The notes: a model not told the origin generated them from the sequence alone. A stretch of 64,000 bases of DNA from Erythrocercus mccallii (GCA_013397435.1 VZRG01001588.1:62001-126000), one strand, 5' to 3'; shown: positions 30,151 to 44,700, numbered from the stretch's first letter. Numbers and translations: made by a program.

Positions 30151-30334
30151 GAGACCACAGCAAGGGTCTTGTGCAAAAGGGCAGAGCTGGTGGATTTGCA
30201 AAGCCATGCTCTGAGTCCCTCCTCTGCTGCATCAGCACCAGAGAGAGGAGGAGGATGGGGATTTTTTAAACGCTATGGACAGTTAGTGCGTGTCAGTGCT
30301 GATAAATGTGTTTCACAATGAGGAACTTAATTCA

Positions 30335-30895
30335 GAGAATCACATAGTTTGGCTTGGGACAGACTTTAGAGACCATCTAGTTCCACCCCCTGCCTGGTAG
30401 GGATACCTTCTACTGTCCCAGGCTGCTCCACGCCCAGTCCAGCCTGGCCTTGGACACTGCCAGGGCTGGGGCAGCCACAGCTTCTCTTGGCACCCTGTGC
30501 CAGGGAAGCCATTTCTTCCTCACAGGAAACAATTCCTTCCCAATATCCCATCTAGCCCTGCCCTCTGGCAGTGGGAAGCCATTCCCCCTTGCCCTGTCAC
30601 TCCACACCCTTGTCCCCAGTCCCTCTCCAGCTCTCCTGAAGCCCCTTTAGGCTCTGGAAGGGGCTCTGAGCTCTCCTGGGAGCCTTCTCTTGTCCAGGTG
30701 AGCACCCCCAGCTCTCCCAGCAGTGGGGCTACAGCCCTGGAGCAGCTCTGTGGAATTCTCTGGACTTGTTCCAGCAGCTTCACATCCTTCTGCTGTTGGC
30801 CCCAGGGCTGGAAGTAGCTCTGCAGGTGAGGTGTCACCTGTGCAGGGCAAAGGGGCAGAATCCCCCCCTCCCCTTCTGCCCACAGTGGGGCATCA
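30335..30895 (-). mobile_element. CR1 LINE, first segment of an interrupted copy
   Basis: It runs from AATCACATAGTTTGGCTTGGG through ATTCCTTCCCAATATCCC and AGGCTCTGGAAGGGGCTCTG to GGGCAGAATCCCCCC. It is one of the longest CR1 pieces here and continues after a nested insert at about 31013. Confidence 0.9.
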
Positions 30896-30934
30896 GTCCA
30901 GGGCATGGGGAGTTTCTGACACACACGTCTGGGG

Positions 30935-31012
30935 CACATCTATGGCAGGGGTTTGGAACCAGATGACCTTAATGTCCTTCCCAGCCCTGGCCATTCTATG
31001 ATTCTGTGTTGA
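30935..31012 (+). mobile_element. CR1 tail nested in another CR1
   Basis: CTATGGCAGGGGTTTGGAACC, AGATGACCTTAATGTCC and CATTCTATGATTCTGTG are plus-oriented CR1 blocks standing between two parts of a minus-oriented copy. The exact left border, between 30895 and 30935, is unclear. Confidence 0.8.
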
Positions 31013-31345
31013 GCTTCTCATCCACCAGCACCTCCAAGTCCTTCCCAAGGCAGCTTTCCACCCGTCCATCCATCCATCTGTCCATCTTCTTCCCACCCTG
31101 CACTTGGGCTTGTCCCAACCCCATGTAGGACCTTTTACTTGGCCTTGTTAAGTGTCATGAGTTTTGCACAGCTTCACCTCTCCAGCCTGTCCAGGTCCTT
31201 TTCATGGATCCCCATCCCTCTCAATACACAGCTTGGTGTCACCAGGATACTGCCCAGGGTGCCCATGAGCCCCTTTGTCACTGGGAAAGATGTTAAACAC
31301 ACCAACTCCTACATTAACCCCTGAGAAACACCACACCAAACTGCT
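31013..31345 (-). mobile_element. CR1 LINE, second segment of the interrupted copy
   Basis: ATCCACCAGCACCTCCAAGTCC, CAGCTTGGTGTCACCAGG and GATGTTAAACACACCAAC are more internal CR1 blocks read in reverse. They continue in order from the segment at 30335-30895. Confidence 0.85.
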
Positions 31346-32754
31346 CTCAAAAAAAAAAAGTTCTCCCTCCAACTGCTTCAGAAACCATGGAAGTGGGGAT
31401 TGTGAGATGCTTTGTGTCTTGAATGTTTACTTTCCCTGGAGACTGTGACCCTCCTCTGAGATCAGGTGGAATAGGAAAGGCCATGGGCCTGGCTGAGCCT
31501 TCTGGTGAGCACCCACATAAGCATCAAACCCTTGCATTCAAAGATCACAAGCTGCTCATCTGGAGAAGGGAAACAGGAATATATTTACGCCACCAACAGC
31601 TCCCCCAAGCAGAGGCATGCCATCCACACCTGGGCTGTGGCACAGTGATTAGAAGCAGAGGATGCAAAGCAGAACACCTGGATTATATCTTTATTTTACC
31701 CTTTTTTTTTTGTTTCTTGTAGCCTTTGATGTTTAGTTATAACAACTTGAAGATGTTAATCTTAAATCTTTCTTATGAAGACTTCTCTGAGCTTTGCTGT
31801 ACAGCCTGTCTGGTGTTGGGGAACCAGCTGAACTAGGGAGACTTTGCTGAATTATGGGTCTGGGTCTATCACAGCAAAATGTACAGGAAGTAGAGACACA
31901 ACAGGTGGTCTGTGGTCCCAGGGGCTCAGCTGGGTACAGAGGATGGAAGCACCAGGAGCAAGGGAGCCAGGCAGGCACTGGCTTCATGGGGCCTCTAGCT
32001 CTGGGCACACCCCAGAATGTTCCAGCGGCTGCTTTTCTTCCTAAAGGTTTTGTTCTCAATTCATCCCCTGAAGAACTGATAAAAGCAAGGACAGTTTTCT
32101 TTCAAAAGACCTTCAACAACTCACTTAAGAAACTCCAGTTAGTAAATTCAGTTAGGACAGCAACGACTTCCTCCATGGGAGGAAGATAAAGCTCTGGGCT
32201 GCTGATGAGTTTCATCACTGAGGCTGCTCCAGAAGCCATGGAAACTCCAGCAGAGCTGCAGCACCTCATCCTTTCAAAGCCTTTGGTCTGTCCTTGCCAT
32301 GACTCCCATCCATCACAGGACATGGTGCCTTACTGTGGTATCAAGATCCTCATGAAGTATTTCTCTGTAGGGAGCAGCAGCTTCCCAAACAAGTCCTTCC
32401 TGGCTGGGGAATCCTGCAGAATCCCCCCAAAATCCCAGAGTGACTTCTGGCACCGTGGCTGGATTCCCAGAGGGTCCAGGGGCAGGACTACAGCCCTGAC
32501 CTAACACTCACACACCAGTGGAGCTGGGAGTGCAGGGGTCCAGCCCAGGCACTCTGGGCAGCCTCATGCCCACAGTCCTCCCTGCATCACCAGGGCTGCC
32601 CCTCACCTCACACCTGGGGCATCCACAGCCACATCTGTCCCTCTGAGAAGGGGACACAAGAAGGTACAGAACATCCTCAAGGTGCAGGTGATTGGTATAA
32701 TTTCCCCACCCCCCTGAAGAAGCATCACTGAATCTTTGGCTTTTTTAAGGAAAA

Positions 32755-35700
32755 TGTATATTTGTGAAAATAGACTTTATTATAATAAAATTTGATATTA
32801 AATAAAAACATACCATACCACCACTCATGGCTGCTGTGCTGGCACCACTCACAGAGCTCATGGAACTGCCCTGGCTCAGTACAAGGGTGCACTGGAACAT
32901 GCAGAGAAAGAAACACAGGGAGGGACAGAAACCATGGCATACAAAACCCTCCATGCTTGGCCAGGGCTGTGTCTCAACTGCAGGAACACATCATCTCCTA
33001 CAAAAATGGTGTAAGCTGCCCAGCCCCAGCCCTGCTCTCCCAACACTCTGGCTCGGGAGCAGCTCATGGACACAGCTGAACAGAACCGTGGAGAGAGGCA
33101 GACGGACAAATAAATAAATAAATAGGTAGATAAATAAATCAACTGATAAATAAATTCATAAATAAATAATAAGGCGGAGTCCCCAGCCAGTGCGTGATCA
33201 AGGTGAACCAGGCAAAAGCAGCTGACAGCAGCCCACCCCCACGCTGAAGAACCAACCCCCACCAGGGCATCGCTCCCTCCTCTCCGGGATCCTCATGCTG
33301 GAAGCTGACTGAGGCAGTGTGGGATGCTCCGAGGCACAGCTGCATATTTACAGGGTTACAGTACAAATAAGAACTCACTCATCAGCCCAGACACAGCGAA
33401 GGGGAGTCACAGGAACAGAAAAGTGCAAATTTTCTTTGCAGGAAGTGAAGGAGTTGACATGACCTCCTTGGGAGCAAAGAAATACCAGGGTGTGGAGTAC
33501 AAGGGATCTCTCCTAAAGGGCTGGGGCTTTGCCTGGAAAAGCCAGTTAGCTAACTTACAGCCAGAATATAATCCTTAAATTAAAATATTTACAGGGAACT
33601 GGTGCACCGAAGGCTGCATGGAGCAGGACATGCTGGATCCCAGAGCTGAGCCCTCACACCTCAGAACCAGTTTTCCCCCAAGAGCTCTCAGCTCCCACAC
33701 CCTCCAGAGTTTTCTTGATTCAACACATTCTTCTTCCCTATGAAAATAATCAGCTTATTGCAGAGGGCTTCTCCTGAACTCACAGTCTCTGAGGCTGAGT
33801 GGGCAGCCCTGATGGAATAAACTCCTTGTTAGTTTTTCTTATTGGACCCAAGTTTTTTGAAGAGGTTTTTCCCTTTGAAGAAGAAGCCTCTCTTCTTTTT
33901 ACTCTGCCCAGGTGCATCACTGCAGGTGAGGAGGGCCAGCGATGCCTGCTCTGGACACTGCTCGCCTGGGACAAGGCAGGAAGGTGCTGGCAGAGGAGGA
34001 GATGGAGAGGAGTCACTCTGATCAACAGATCCATCCGGATTTAGCTGGGTGGGAAAGAGAGAAAACAAAAGACAAAAGCACAAGTTAGAGCTGCTGAAGG
34101 ACATCACACCAACATAAACCTCAGGCAGAGAACCTGGCCTTCTCTCCTCTATGGAGGTGCAGTTCCACTTGGGAAATTTCCAGTGAATTTAAATTTTGTA
34201 CCTACAACCCAGACCCTTCCTTAGCTAAGAATTCCTGAACTTTGGACTAAGAACAGGACAGCACAAAAGACCCAGTAAGGACATGGTAAAAGATGCTGCT
34301 CCGCAGCTAATTAAGTGAATCAGCTCCTGAGAGCATGGATGGAGATAGGTACTGATGAATCCACAGATTCCTCAGCTGTGGAGCCTGCTGGGCTCCCAGC
34401 ATGCTCTGGAACAGAAGCCAGGACATAAACAACCCCAAATTTCATAAGAACAAGTGCTCTGCAAGGCCTCCAGAAGATCAAGGAGACTGGCTAAGCCCTG
34501 AGGCTTCTCAACAGTGGCCATGGTAGGAAGAAGAATTGGGGGTCCTGCACGGCTGCTCAACATCCAGCAGATCCAGAGACAGGAGGGGCAGAAAGCCAAG
34601 TCTGGTGCTCTGCAGTGGCACCAATGGAGGAGGACATGGAGAAGTCTTGGATCAAATGGCACACAGAAATGTTCATGAGCCCCTAAGTGTTTGAAATGGT
34701 TAATTTGGATGGACCCACCAGTCTCAAATAGTGCTGCTCTCTTTGGAAAGGGCTTTTGGAAATCAGAATGTGTCCTAGTCCTGGGCTCAGTTTCCTCTTC
34801 ACAAAGCATCGAGAGGTTGGTTCCTAACAGCAGCCTTCCTTTGACAATCTCCCCCCACTAGGCTTAGGTGTCCATACAGTGACAATTACCAATCTGGCAG
34901 GTCAAGCTTTCCCAACAGGCTGCAAAGTTCCTCAGGGGAGAGGCTCTGGGTTTCTGAGGCCTAGGAGAGCCTTAGTTACTGCCTTCTCTTCCACACAGCT
35001 TTCATAAACCAGCAGCTTCCAAGCTCCAGCTGTACATCCTGTCTTGCATTACCCAAAACACAAGGTGAGAGTGGCTGGAGCTGTGCCAGGAGTCCTCTGG
35101 ACATTGGAACATCACACCCTCAGCATCCCTCTATCTGGGCCCCACTGAGTCCCTCACAAGTCTGCAGCAGCCACAGCCCCTAGAGAGAATGTGAGATGGT
35201 GACAGTGGCAGCAGGACGCTCTCCATGAGGTGGAAGCACTCCTGAAGATCAGACTCCAGCCAGCAACAGTGTAAGGATCCCAGAAGCTGGGCAGGACTGG
35301 ATGTGCCTGTTCCTGGTCCTGCTCTGTGTCCAGGGCAAGCAGCTGAATAAGGCAGAAACAGAGCCTGGAGAAAATTGCTTCCTCACTCTAGCACAGCCAT
35401 GCTCATGCCCTGTGGGGACTTTATTTAAAGTCTCCTGGGGCGGAAAGTCAAAGCAGCCATGCTCTGTCACCCTACTGCTGGTTCAGCATCCACCTCCTTT
35501 GGAACCAGGAGCACTCAGTGGCTGTGACCTCTCCTCCCCTCACAGGTGGAAGCTGTGATGGTCCAGGCTGCTGCAGGAGAGAACTTCTGGCCCAAGATGA
35601 GCACAAATCTCTGTTCTGGGTGGGACTCAGCACCTACAATACCCATTGGAGTCAGTCCTGAGTGGGCAGGAGCACAGGGAGGTCCATCTTGGGAGTGAAT

Positions 35701-38700
35701 TTGTGACCCTTCCCAACTCCACAAAGCTGAGTCAACTTCTGCCTCACGGCAATCACTGAGCTGCGCCAGTGCCATCAGACTCTCCCTTACCTGAACTACA
35801 GGATACAGCTGGAACTCCTCTCTGCCTCTCTCCCCGACAGTGACCAACCCCACAGCTGACTTTTCTTGAGCTCACACTCTGTGTTCACCTGAAAATGCTG
35901 CTTTCCAAGGCACTCCTGCAACACTCCAGGTGTGCAGCACTGTGCCCTAAGGCCAGCTGCTGCCCAGGACATGCTGCAGGAGATCACACATGCTGATGGA
36001 TGGCCCAGGCTGGCTCTTGGGAAAGCTGCATTCTGCCTGCAAGGTCCACTTCAAGCAATGCTGCAGCAGAAGCTGCAACCTCCGTCTATCCTGGCAGCTC
36101 CCTTGTGCAAGGAACAGCACTTGGTGCTAATTAGCCCAGTGTTAGGTCTGAGGAGTCTGGGAGTAAACCCAAATAAATCCAGATGAACATTTGCAGCCAG
36201 AAATGCAAGATTTATGGGGGCAAAGAGAAAAAGAAAGCCAGGTGAGGGCTAACTTGGAGCTCACTCTCTTAGCAGGGAGCAAAGAAAGAATCCCCAAGTT
36301 CTGCTCCAGAAGGGGCTCACCAACACTCAGGGAGTGATGTGGAAGGGATATAAAGGCCCCTGTGCAGCCAGAGCAGTGGATGCTCTCTCCATGCACCATA
36401 GGAAAGCACTTTCTGGGTAAAGGTGGAACAGTTTCAGGACAGGCCTGAAGAGGCCCCACAAACAATTTCCAAGAGGTCTATGTGGCAGGAAAGCAACAGA
36501 ACCAGCTCACAGATTCATGTGGTAAGAGAAAAATCATACTAAAATTGGAGGTTCTTCTCTAAGAGAAACAAAGGAAAAGCTGCTCTGTCAAAATCCTCAT
36601 ACAGGTTATTAGAGTGATAAGCACAAGAGTGATGTCAGTTTTCAGGAGTGGTTTTAGGGCTCCCTCAGGTGTTACTGATTAACACAATTTCTGGAAAACA
36701 AACATTTGAAACTAAGGAAAACAAAGACTGCTCCTGCTGGCCCCCAAAACAGAGGTCTCACCCACCCAGCCCCAGAACAATTATCCACACAAGGTTGGTT
36801 TTAGGGACCAAATGTTACTATTTTCTTAAATGGATGGTGGGCAGGGGTTTTTCAGGACTATTCTCAGGAAAGAGTAAAATCCAGAAGAAAAAAACCCAGG
36901 CTGCACATGAAGTGTGCTCAGACTGAGGAGGATCTTGCAAAGGCCAAACACTTTGGCTGTTGATGTGAACAGAAAGGCCAAGCTGAATTACAAAGCAGGT
37001 CCTTCCCAAACCTGAATATCCAGCACAGTCCATTCCTGATCCCAAAACCACCAGATAATTGTTCCAACCAATTGCACTTCGTGTGCTGAATGGTTTGTCT
37101 TTACCACAGAATCCAGGTGGCAGTGAATGGTCTGACGTCAGACCTTGAGGTGGATTGCCACTACAGCCCCAAACCAGCCTGTCAAACCACAAGCAAGGAA
37201 AGGAGCCAACTCCAGGTGCAGAAGCCTTTGAGGTGCTGGGCTGGGTGGGAGGTGGAAGGTCTCACACACTTACATGGTTGCTCTCTCTATGTATCATTCG
37301 TATCTATCACTGGACTCTTCTCTTCCTCATTCTCTGAAGAAAAGAATCGTCCCGGGTGCATAACACAGGCAGAAATAAATACATGAAATCAATTAGAATC
37401 AAACACTTTCTGAAAGTACTTTACAATCAGTCTTTGACAGAAACTGCACATTACTGATGGAAAAATATTCCATCAACAGGAACAGTGTTAAAGCAGCTGC
37501 TAAGCATGAGTGTTTTAGGCCCTGGCTGTGACCAGAACTTCTTGGATCCTCCTCTTTGTGCTGTTTTTGTTTGTTTATTCTAATCCCCAAATGTTGTCAG
37601 TTTGTAAGTTCAATTGATTCACCTTTTCCATTGCCAGCATTTTAAGATTTATTCAGAAATAATTAAAAATTATCCACCTTCCCCAGTTCAATTTGGAAAG
37701 AAATTGTCCTTATTCTCAGGCCTTTGGTAGGGCAGCAGGGAGAAGGGAAGTGTGAACATACAAGGTAAGAACATCACATCCAAGAAGTTACAAGTGATTT
37801 AAAAATCACTCATGGAGAAACTTCTGTTGCAACTGGAACAAGCTGCAACTGAGTCCAAAGCTCTGCCATGGTGCACACAAATTCCCCCTGAGGTGCCAGG
37901 GCTCAAGCTGGGACTGGGAATTTGCAAGGGAGTCTGCTCTGCTAACAGCAAATTGAACAAGCAAGTTTTCCTTAACTCTGAGGGCTGAAAGTGCTAGAAG
38001 AATTTGGAAAGCCTTAGGAATGGTTGTCTCACTGGGAGAGTTCATTCCAGCTCAGGGATCGATATGGAATATGTGTTTTAGAGGAGGTATTTCTTTCTCC
38101 TGCCTTACCCATATTCTCCTGTTTTCCTCACAGGTTGGGATTGCTGTGACAGCCAAAACCACCGTGGGGTCAGGTTCTGTCCCCTCAGGAATCACTAAAC
38201 ACACTTAAATGTGGTTAATTAATACCAGTTTGCCTCTGAGCAGGGTAAATATACCACTTTTAACAGAGAGCAAACATGCCCTTCCTGACTGGAAGCTGTT
38301 CAGACAGGTCTGGATTGCAAAGCACAAGTGGGAGGAGTGCTGGGGGTGCTGAGCCAGGATCCCCTGTGACACGTGTCCAGGAGAAGCAGGGAGGCAGCAG
38401 GACAGGAGCCAGGCTGGCATGACACAGAAGCAGCCAAAGCACAGTCATGCTTAGGGAGTTCAAGCTGATTCTCACTGAAATAAAATTGGATTAATCATCA
38501 TTACCTGAATTTTCCAGTTCCCCAATTACAGACAGAGAGCAGCAGCTCATGGATCAGGAGAGTACCAAAAGTATCAAATCTAACAGGTTCCTGCTCTGTG
38601 CACCCAAAAGTCAGAGCCAGTGTAAGAAGAGGCTCCCTTGGATCTCAGGCACAGAGGACTAGAGACAAATGGAAAGGTTTGAAGGGCAGGCAAGCCTGAA

Positions 38701-41700
38701 ATGTGTCTATTTTATATGGGTTGTTTTTAACACATCTGAAAGGTGCTTCTGTTTAAAAAATGTCATGAAACATAGGAAAAGAGCTTCCAACCTTTGGCAT
38801 GCAGGGATATGTTGGCCAAAGTGCTGTCCAGGGAATCAGTCACCCACTGAACTCAGCAGCAGAGAGCAGAAATCAAAGTGGGTTTGGCTTTGCTAACCCT
38901 TCACAACTGCAAGGTTACCTGAACTCCCCCTGGTTCCTGGGAGGATCCAGGCTGGGGCTGGGATAACGACCTCTGGAATCTGAAACAGGCCCTGTGGCTG
39001 CTGGTTGATGCCAGAGGGAAGGGGAAGATCTGCACTCAACCACACTTAGAATTCCACCTTTGTTTTACTGGTTGAGGTCTCCTTTTGCACCCTCTATTTC
39101 AGATGAGTAATTTGGTAGGAGTAAATAATTTTGAGAGGGAAACTGAAGAAAGAACCCCAGTCTGCATCCTTGCTAACCCCCAGGGAGGTTAGACTTAGGT
39201 GACTTCAGTGCTCTTAAAGCCTGGCAATAACAGCTGATTAACCTGTGATTCCCCAGCAAGGATTAGTATCCTCAACAGGGAAGTACAAGGACTCCAGAGA
39301 GCTGCTGAGGTCAGCAGAAGATCCAACAAACTGCCCACAAACCTCATTATCTGAGCCAGGCTGCTCTGCCCGAGAAGGCATCAAGCCTGAAGTGCAAATC
39401 CTGTACCCACAAAGCCTGGAATGCCTGGAAGCACAGGACAGTGCTAAGGTGGAGAGAGACCAGGCAGCATTAGAGATATGGATACAGAGAACAGGAAGAG
39501 CTGAGCATGAAAAAAAGGCCAAGAAATGCTGCACAGAGCAGGAAAGCTGGGATGAAACCAGCTGGGAGTTCAAAAGAGCAGGATTCAGGGCCACCTACTT
39601 CCCTAAGGATGGCTCAAAGCCAACCTGCTCTGACTCATGTGGGTCTGGCACCACATCACAGTTCCAACAACCTCCCAAGAAGGACTGAAGGTTGAACCCA
39701 TGTAAGCTGGGACCAAGCTGGGTCCCTCCTGCCTCCTGCGAGACAGCACAGGGGGTCCAGCAACGACAAAGGAGCTGCTACACTTTTAGCCTCAGCCCCT
39801 GACTTGGCCCCAGTCTCGCACTTCAGCCTTTACTCCAAGAGTCTCAGCAACACAATGAGTTAATTTAACCTTTGAATTCCTTGACTCTGGAGGATGCTTT
39901 TGAAACCGTAGGATCCATTCCCCAGATCTGTTTGGGAAACTCCTAAGTGTGTTTTGAATTTATCCAGAAGCACCTCAGCCTGGATCAAGGTATAACTAAC
40001 TTGAGGTGGAAGGAAGAACATTGGTGTTTGGGTGTTGCTAATACCAGAACTTTTTGGCATGGATATAATCATATTTAAGGAATTTCATGCGCCTGGGGAG
40101 CTGGTTGAACTTTCCTTCCAGTAGGATTTTCCCACAGACCTTTCAGTCTGGAGGAATTTGAATGCTCCTTGCCCACCTAACTGCACTGAGGCCCCAGCAG
40201 GTGTTGTTTTGTGCCACTTTCTGCACTACACGTAAGTCTTTGGGATGAGCTCCCAGCACTCCCTTGGGATGAACAGGCTGCTTGCAGTAAGTTCAGTGAT
40301 CCCATGGGTGCCGCATGCCATGCAATGCCCAGGCTCCAGACACATCCCAGCCTAGATGGCAGTGCCATGCAGTCATACATCTCACCTGGCTCTCAGCACT
40401 CAGTGGAGAAGCTTCTTTATCTTTTGAGTGGAGTTCCTCGGCCGTGTCTCCATCCAAAGGGACAGTTTCCAGGAAGTTGGATGGGACAAGTCCTCTCTGT
40501 TGGTTCAGCTCTCCCTGCAAGATCAACATTCAATTCTCCCATCAGCTTTCCTGGAAAAATAAATAACAACTCAAGGTGCAGTGCCCTGCTGAGAAGGTTG
40601 GGCTGTGGGCTGAGACAAGTCCAGAACACACCCACATAGGGAGAAAAGATCCACAGAAAATTCCGTAACTCACATCCTTGCTTAGTTGTGGAAAAATTCA
40701 GAGCACAAAAACACAGAAGGAAGAAGGAAACACATAAGGGAAGAATAGATGACAGCAAGCTGTGACAAAGGTGATTTCTACAAACTTGAAATCTCCATTA
40801 CCATACTGGACTAAGACTGTGGCACAGATGCCCTAGAGGCCTTTGATTTGCCCTGGTATTTACTGATGTCTTTAAAGAATGAGGCAGTACTGGTACAATG
40901 TCCTGTAGGCATTGCATCCATGATCACAGAGACCCTGAGCTGCACTACTGTATTCCTACAAATATGTATCCAGTTCAACAGGAGGCAGTTGGGTGAGACA
41001 AAACCCACCCCAGCAATGCTGTTTGTCCAACACTATAAAAGGATCAAGCAAAACATTCCCAGTGATGCCCTCAGACTTAATCTGGAGCTCAACCTCAAGT
41101 GTGATGTGTGAAGGCACACTGATTCCCATGCAGGAAGAGGTGGATGATCCAAGGGCCAAGGCTCAACTTTGGCACACAGCTGAAGGGCAGGAACAGCCCC
41201 AGGAATGTCTGCTTACTTGGATCACCATTCCAGCCTCTGGCCCAAGTGTCCAAGTGCCTGGTGAAATGTTAGCTCTGAGCAGGTGCTGCTTCAGCTGGTG
41301 TGTGCATGGAAAAATGCAGGCAAGGCTTTGGGAAACCTGCAGGAAATTAATGCCAAAAAAATAAACTCAGAATCATTGGGACATTTAAAGGCCATGGAGA
41401 TCTCCCAGGGCTGGAGCCCCTCTGCTCTGGAGCCAGGCTGGGATACCTCAGGGTGTTCACCTGGAAGAGAAAAGGTTCCAAGGGAGACCTCACAGCCCCT
41501 TCCAGGGCCTAAACAAGCTCCAGGAGAGCTGGAAAGGGACTTTACACAAGGGACAGAGAGATTGGACAAGGGATAATGTCTTCCCATTGCCATAGGGTAG
41601 GGATAGATGGAATATTGAGAAGGAATTCCCAGCTGGGAGAGTAGGGAGGCCCTGGCACAGGTTGCCCAGAGAAGTTGTGGCTGCCCCATGATCCCTGGCA

Positions 41701-44700
41701 GTGTCCAAGGCCAGGCTGGATAGGATTTGGAGCACCCTGGTACAATGGAAGGTGTCCCTGCTCATGGCAGGGGGGTGGAACAGGATGAGCTTTAAGGTCC
41801 CTTCCCCAAACCATTCCAAGATTCTGTAATATTGGATTTACAGCAGGAGAAATGAGTGCCAGAAACAGGCTGCCCTGCACCAAGCAGAGAGGGGTTTACT
41901 TTTTTTCCCAAAAGCAGAATACTTTGTTCTCTGTTTTCTGCTTCCCTGCCACTCTATGAACTCCAACGATTTCCAATGTAACCACAGAACCTTGCCAAGT
42001 CCTGCACTTACATAGTAGAATCCATCATCATCCATGGACCCAAACACAGTGATAATGTCCCCAGCACTGAAGGTCAGTTCAGCCTGCAAAGAGCCAGAGA
42101 ACAGAGGTCACAGGAGAAGCACTGCCTGGGATTTCTCACCAGGAACACAGGCTCCCTTTGGCTTCTTGCCCAATCTCACTCCAAGGGAGGGAACCACTGT
42201 TTTAGTCTTGCAGGACCAGGATGTAGGAGGGAAACTGAAGTGGATAACTCTGGAATTCACTGCTAGGGAAGCATTTAATAAATAAGGACAAGAGCAAAGC
42301 CCACTTTTAAACCAATTTTAATAAGGATTCAAAATAGTACTTAGCACCTGCTCTGGAAAGGTGCACTGAGAACAAGCTCAGCAAGCACCAGAAATACCTT
42401 CAATTTCTTTAAATATAATTACAAATCCTGCTCCCTTGGATGAGCTGTTCTGTATGCAGCACTCAGGGATTAGTCACTAGCAGGAATGAATCCAAACAGG
42501 GAAGTTTAACCTGGACACGGAACAGGAGCACAGCACACAGTGACCCTCTGCTGTCACAGGACCCACTGCCCTGCCAGGACGCCCCAGCACATGCTCCATA
42601 GGGCACTAGGCTAATGACAAAGGTGTCACCAGTGTCTTTTAATGGAAAAAGCTGCCGAGTAGAGGCTCCAAACAGGCTGAGTCCCACTCAAGACACGCGG
42701 TCACAAGTGTCAGCTGGAAGGGATCTACTTCCAATATATTTACCATATTATATGCCTAGTCCTCAATTTAATCTCTTGAGACTGCAGATCATTCCCGTGG
42801 AGCATCTCCCACAGAACTGCACCAGCTTGTTTCAGTAATTTGAACTCTTGTCCAAAAAAGTTCTACAAGAGCAAATCACTGCAAGAAATACAGTCATCTC
42901 CTCGGTGACGAGGGTTCAAAAGTGTTTGGTGGCTGGATACATGCTCACATTGTGTCTCAACACTCTGTCCTCAGATGTCTCTCTCTGAGCAGGAAACAAA
43001 ACACAGCTTGGGAAGCAAGCATTCCCTGAAGTGCGCCCTCTGTTGGCCAGACACTCCTTTGTGGATGAAGGGAAAGGATGTGAATCCAAACCCCATGCTT
43101 CTGTTTGCTCAGAGCGCTAACACAGCCAACCCAGCTTGGAGGAACAAAGCTTGTGCTCATCTCTTTTTGCAGAAAGGATTCTGCATTGCCCCCTTTCTAC
43201 CTGGAATAGACTTATCCACAAAAATACTGTTTGGATGGTATCCCTTCCCTGTTTAGATTATATCCCTTCCTATCCCTGGAAGTGTCCAAGGCCAGGTTGG
43301 AAGAGCTTGGAGCAGCCTGGTCTAGTGGAAGGTGTCCCTGCTCATGGCAGGGGGTGGGATGAGATGGGCTTTATGATGTCTTCCAACCCAACCCATTCCA
43401 TGACCCTGTGATTCTATATATAGGAATTGGCTGAAAACAAGAACTTTGCAAACCAGTCCTTTAAACTGGAGCTAAATCTTTTTGCTTGAACAAAGACCTA
43501 CATAGATACTTAACTCGAAAGTCATGCTCAAATTAAATGTCAAAAGTCCTTTCAAACCCTTAAACAGGTTTTTCCTTTTTCTAGAGTGTTTTCTGGATCA
43601 ATTGCTACCAGTAGGAGCTGCTTCCTCCCACCCCAGATCTACTCAGTCCTGTCTGATCACTAAAGGATGCCATGAATACTCACACAGTTTCACTGAAACT
43701 CTGGTTGGACCAACGTTCTGAGTGTCTTGGGAGAGAAGGAAAAAAGAGATAGGAAGAAGAAACCTCTGAAAAGGAGGGAACAGAGGGTGGTTACCTCCAC
43801 ATCTGTGTTTGGAGAGCTCTCCTTAGGATTGTAGCCAAAGGCAGCCACCATCCTCCGAGAAGTCAGCAGCTCTGCTTCAGTGTCTTTATGTTTCTGCCCT
43901 GCAGGAGAAAAAACAAACATTCTTAGATGGAAAAACTAGGACAAAATCCCAAATCACAGCAACTCCTTCACCATTCTTGTAGTGGTCTGAGCAAAAAGAA
44001 TACTGGGGGAAACTGAGTGGAGAGAGACTTTAGAGCCATTTGGTAAAGCAGTTTTCCAATCTTCTTCAGCACCTCATAAGCACAAAAATGGGGATATCCC
44101 CCATGCCCTCATCCCTGTGCTCTGTCTATACGTACAGGAATGTTTTATTTTACATTTCCTATTTACACACACACATATATATATACATACACACAGAGAG
44201 GACAGCTTTACAGTCTCTTTACAGCGTCTGGAAAGGGCATTCCTCCTCCCACTACACAATGTTCTGCTATTAAGCTACAAAATTTATCCTCCAAGGGCCA
44301 AAGACCAGCACAGAGGGAAGTGCAGGCCCTGCCATCCACGATCTCCTGCCTGCTCAGACCCATCACCTACAGACCTGCCCTGAGCCTACAAAAGCCAAGT
44401 CTGGTGCTACAGAAGCACACATTCATGGATTTAAAGCCTGCTTTGGGTCAGCATTGGATGAGTTGGCAAAGGATTTGCAGACTCGGCCTCTCTAGACAGC
44501 CAGAGATTATGCACCTCAGCAGAGGGTGCACCCTCTCAGTAGGATCGTAGGGACTACAGCATGTGATGAGTGAGAGGCTGCCCTGCTCCTCCCACAGCAC
44601 AATAACAGGGGCACTCCCCCTGCAAGCACCCCCTGCTCAACCAAAGCATTCTGCACCTACCACTAAACAAAAACAACTAAAACCTTTTGTTACAGTCCTC

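Larger units (their letters stand above)
28540..32750. other. Spacer between peroxidase promoter and TSPOAP1 3' end
   Basis: No exon was recognised. It contains the second copy of the 50-bp repeat, a Pro/Ala-coding hexamer array (30043-30150), a long minus-strand CR1 with a plus CR1 nested in it (30335-31345), and an A11 run at 31349-31359. The remainder is unannotated unique sequence. Confidence 0.6.

Noticed and set aside
29986..30321. Plus-strand frame with Ala/Pro repeats as a possible gene
   Set aside because: The repeats come from a hexamer array; no start context, signal or domain is visible.
31349..31359. A11 run as the tail of a processed pseudogene
   Set aside because: The sequence before it is CR1 and not a spliced gene copy, so the run is more likely a simple tract.
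39245..39688. Plus-strand open frame of 147 codons in the last TSPOAP1 intron
   Set aside because: It has no family similarity, no repeat of conserved motifs and no clear splice sites. It lies antisense in an intron.
44074..44273. Frames rich in Tyr, His and Ile around 44160
   Set aside because: They are translations of the CA/TA dinucleotide array.
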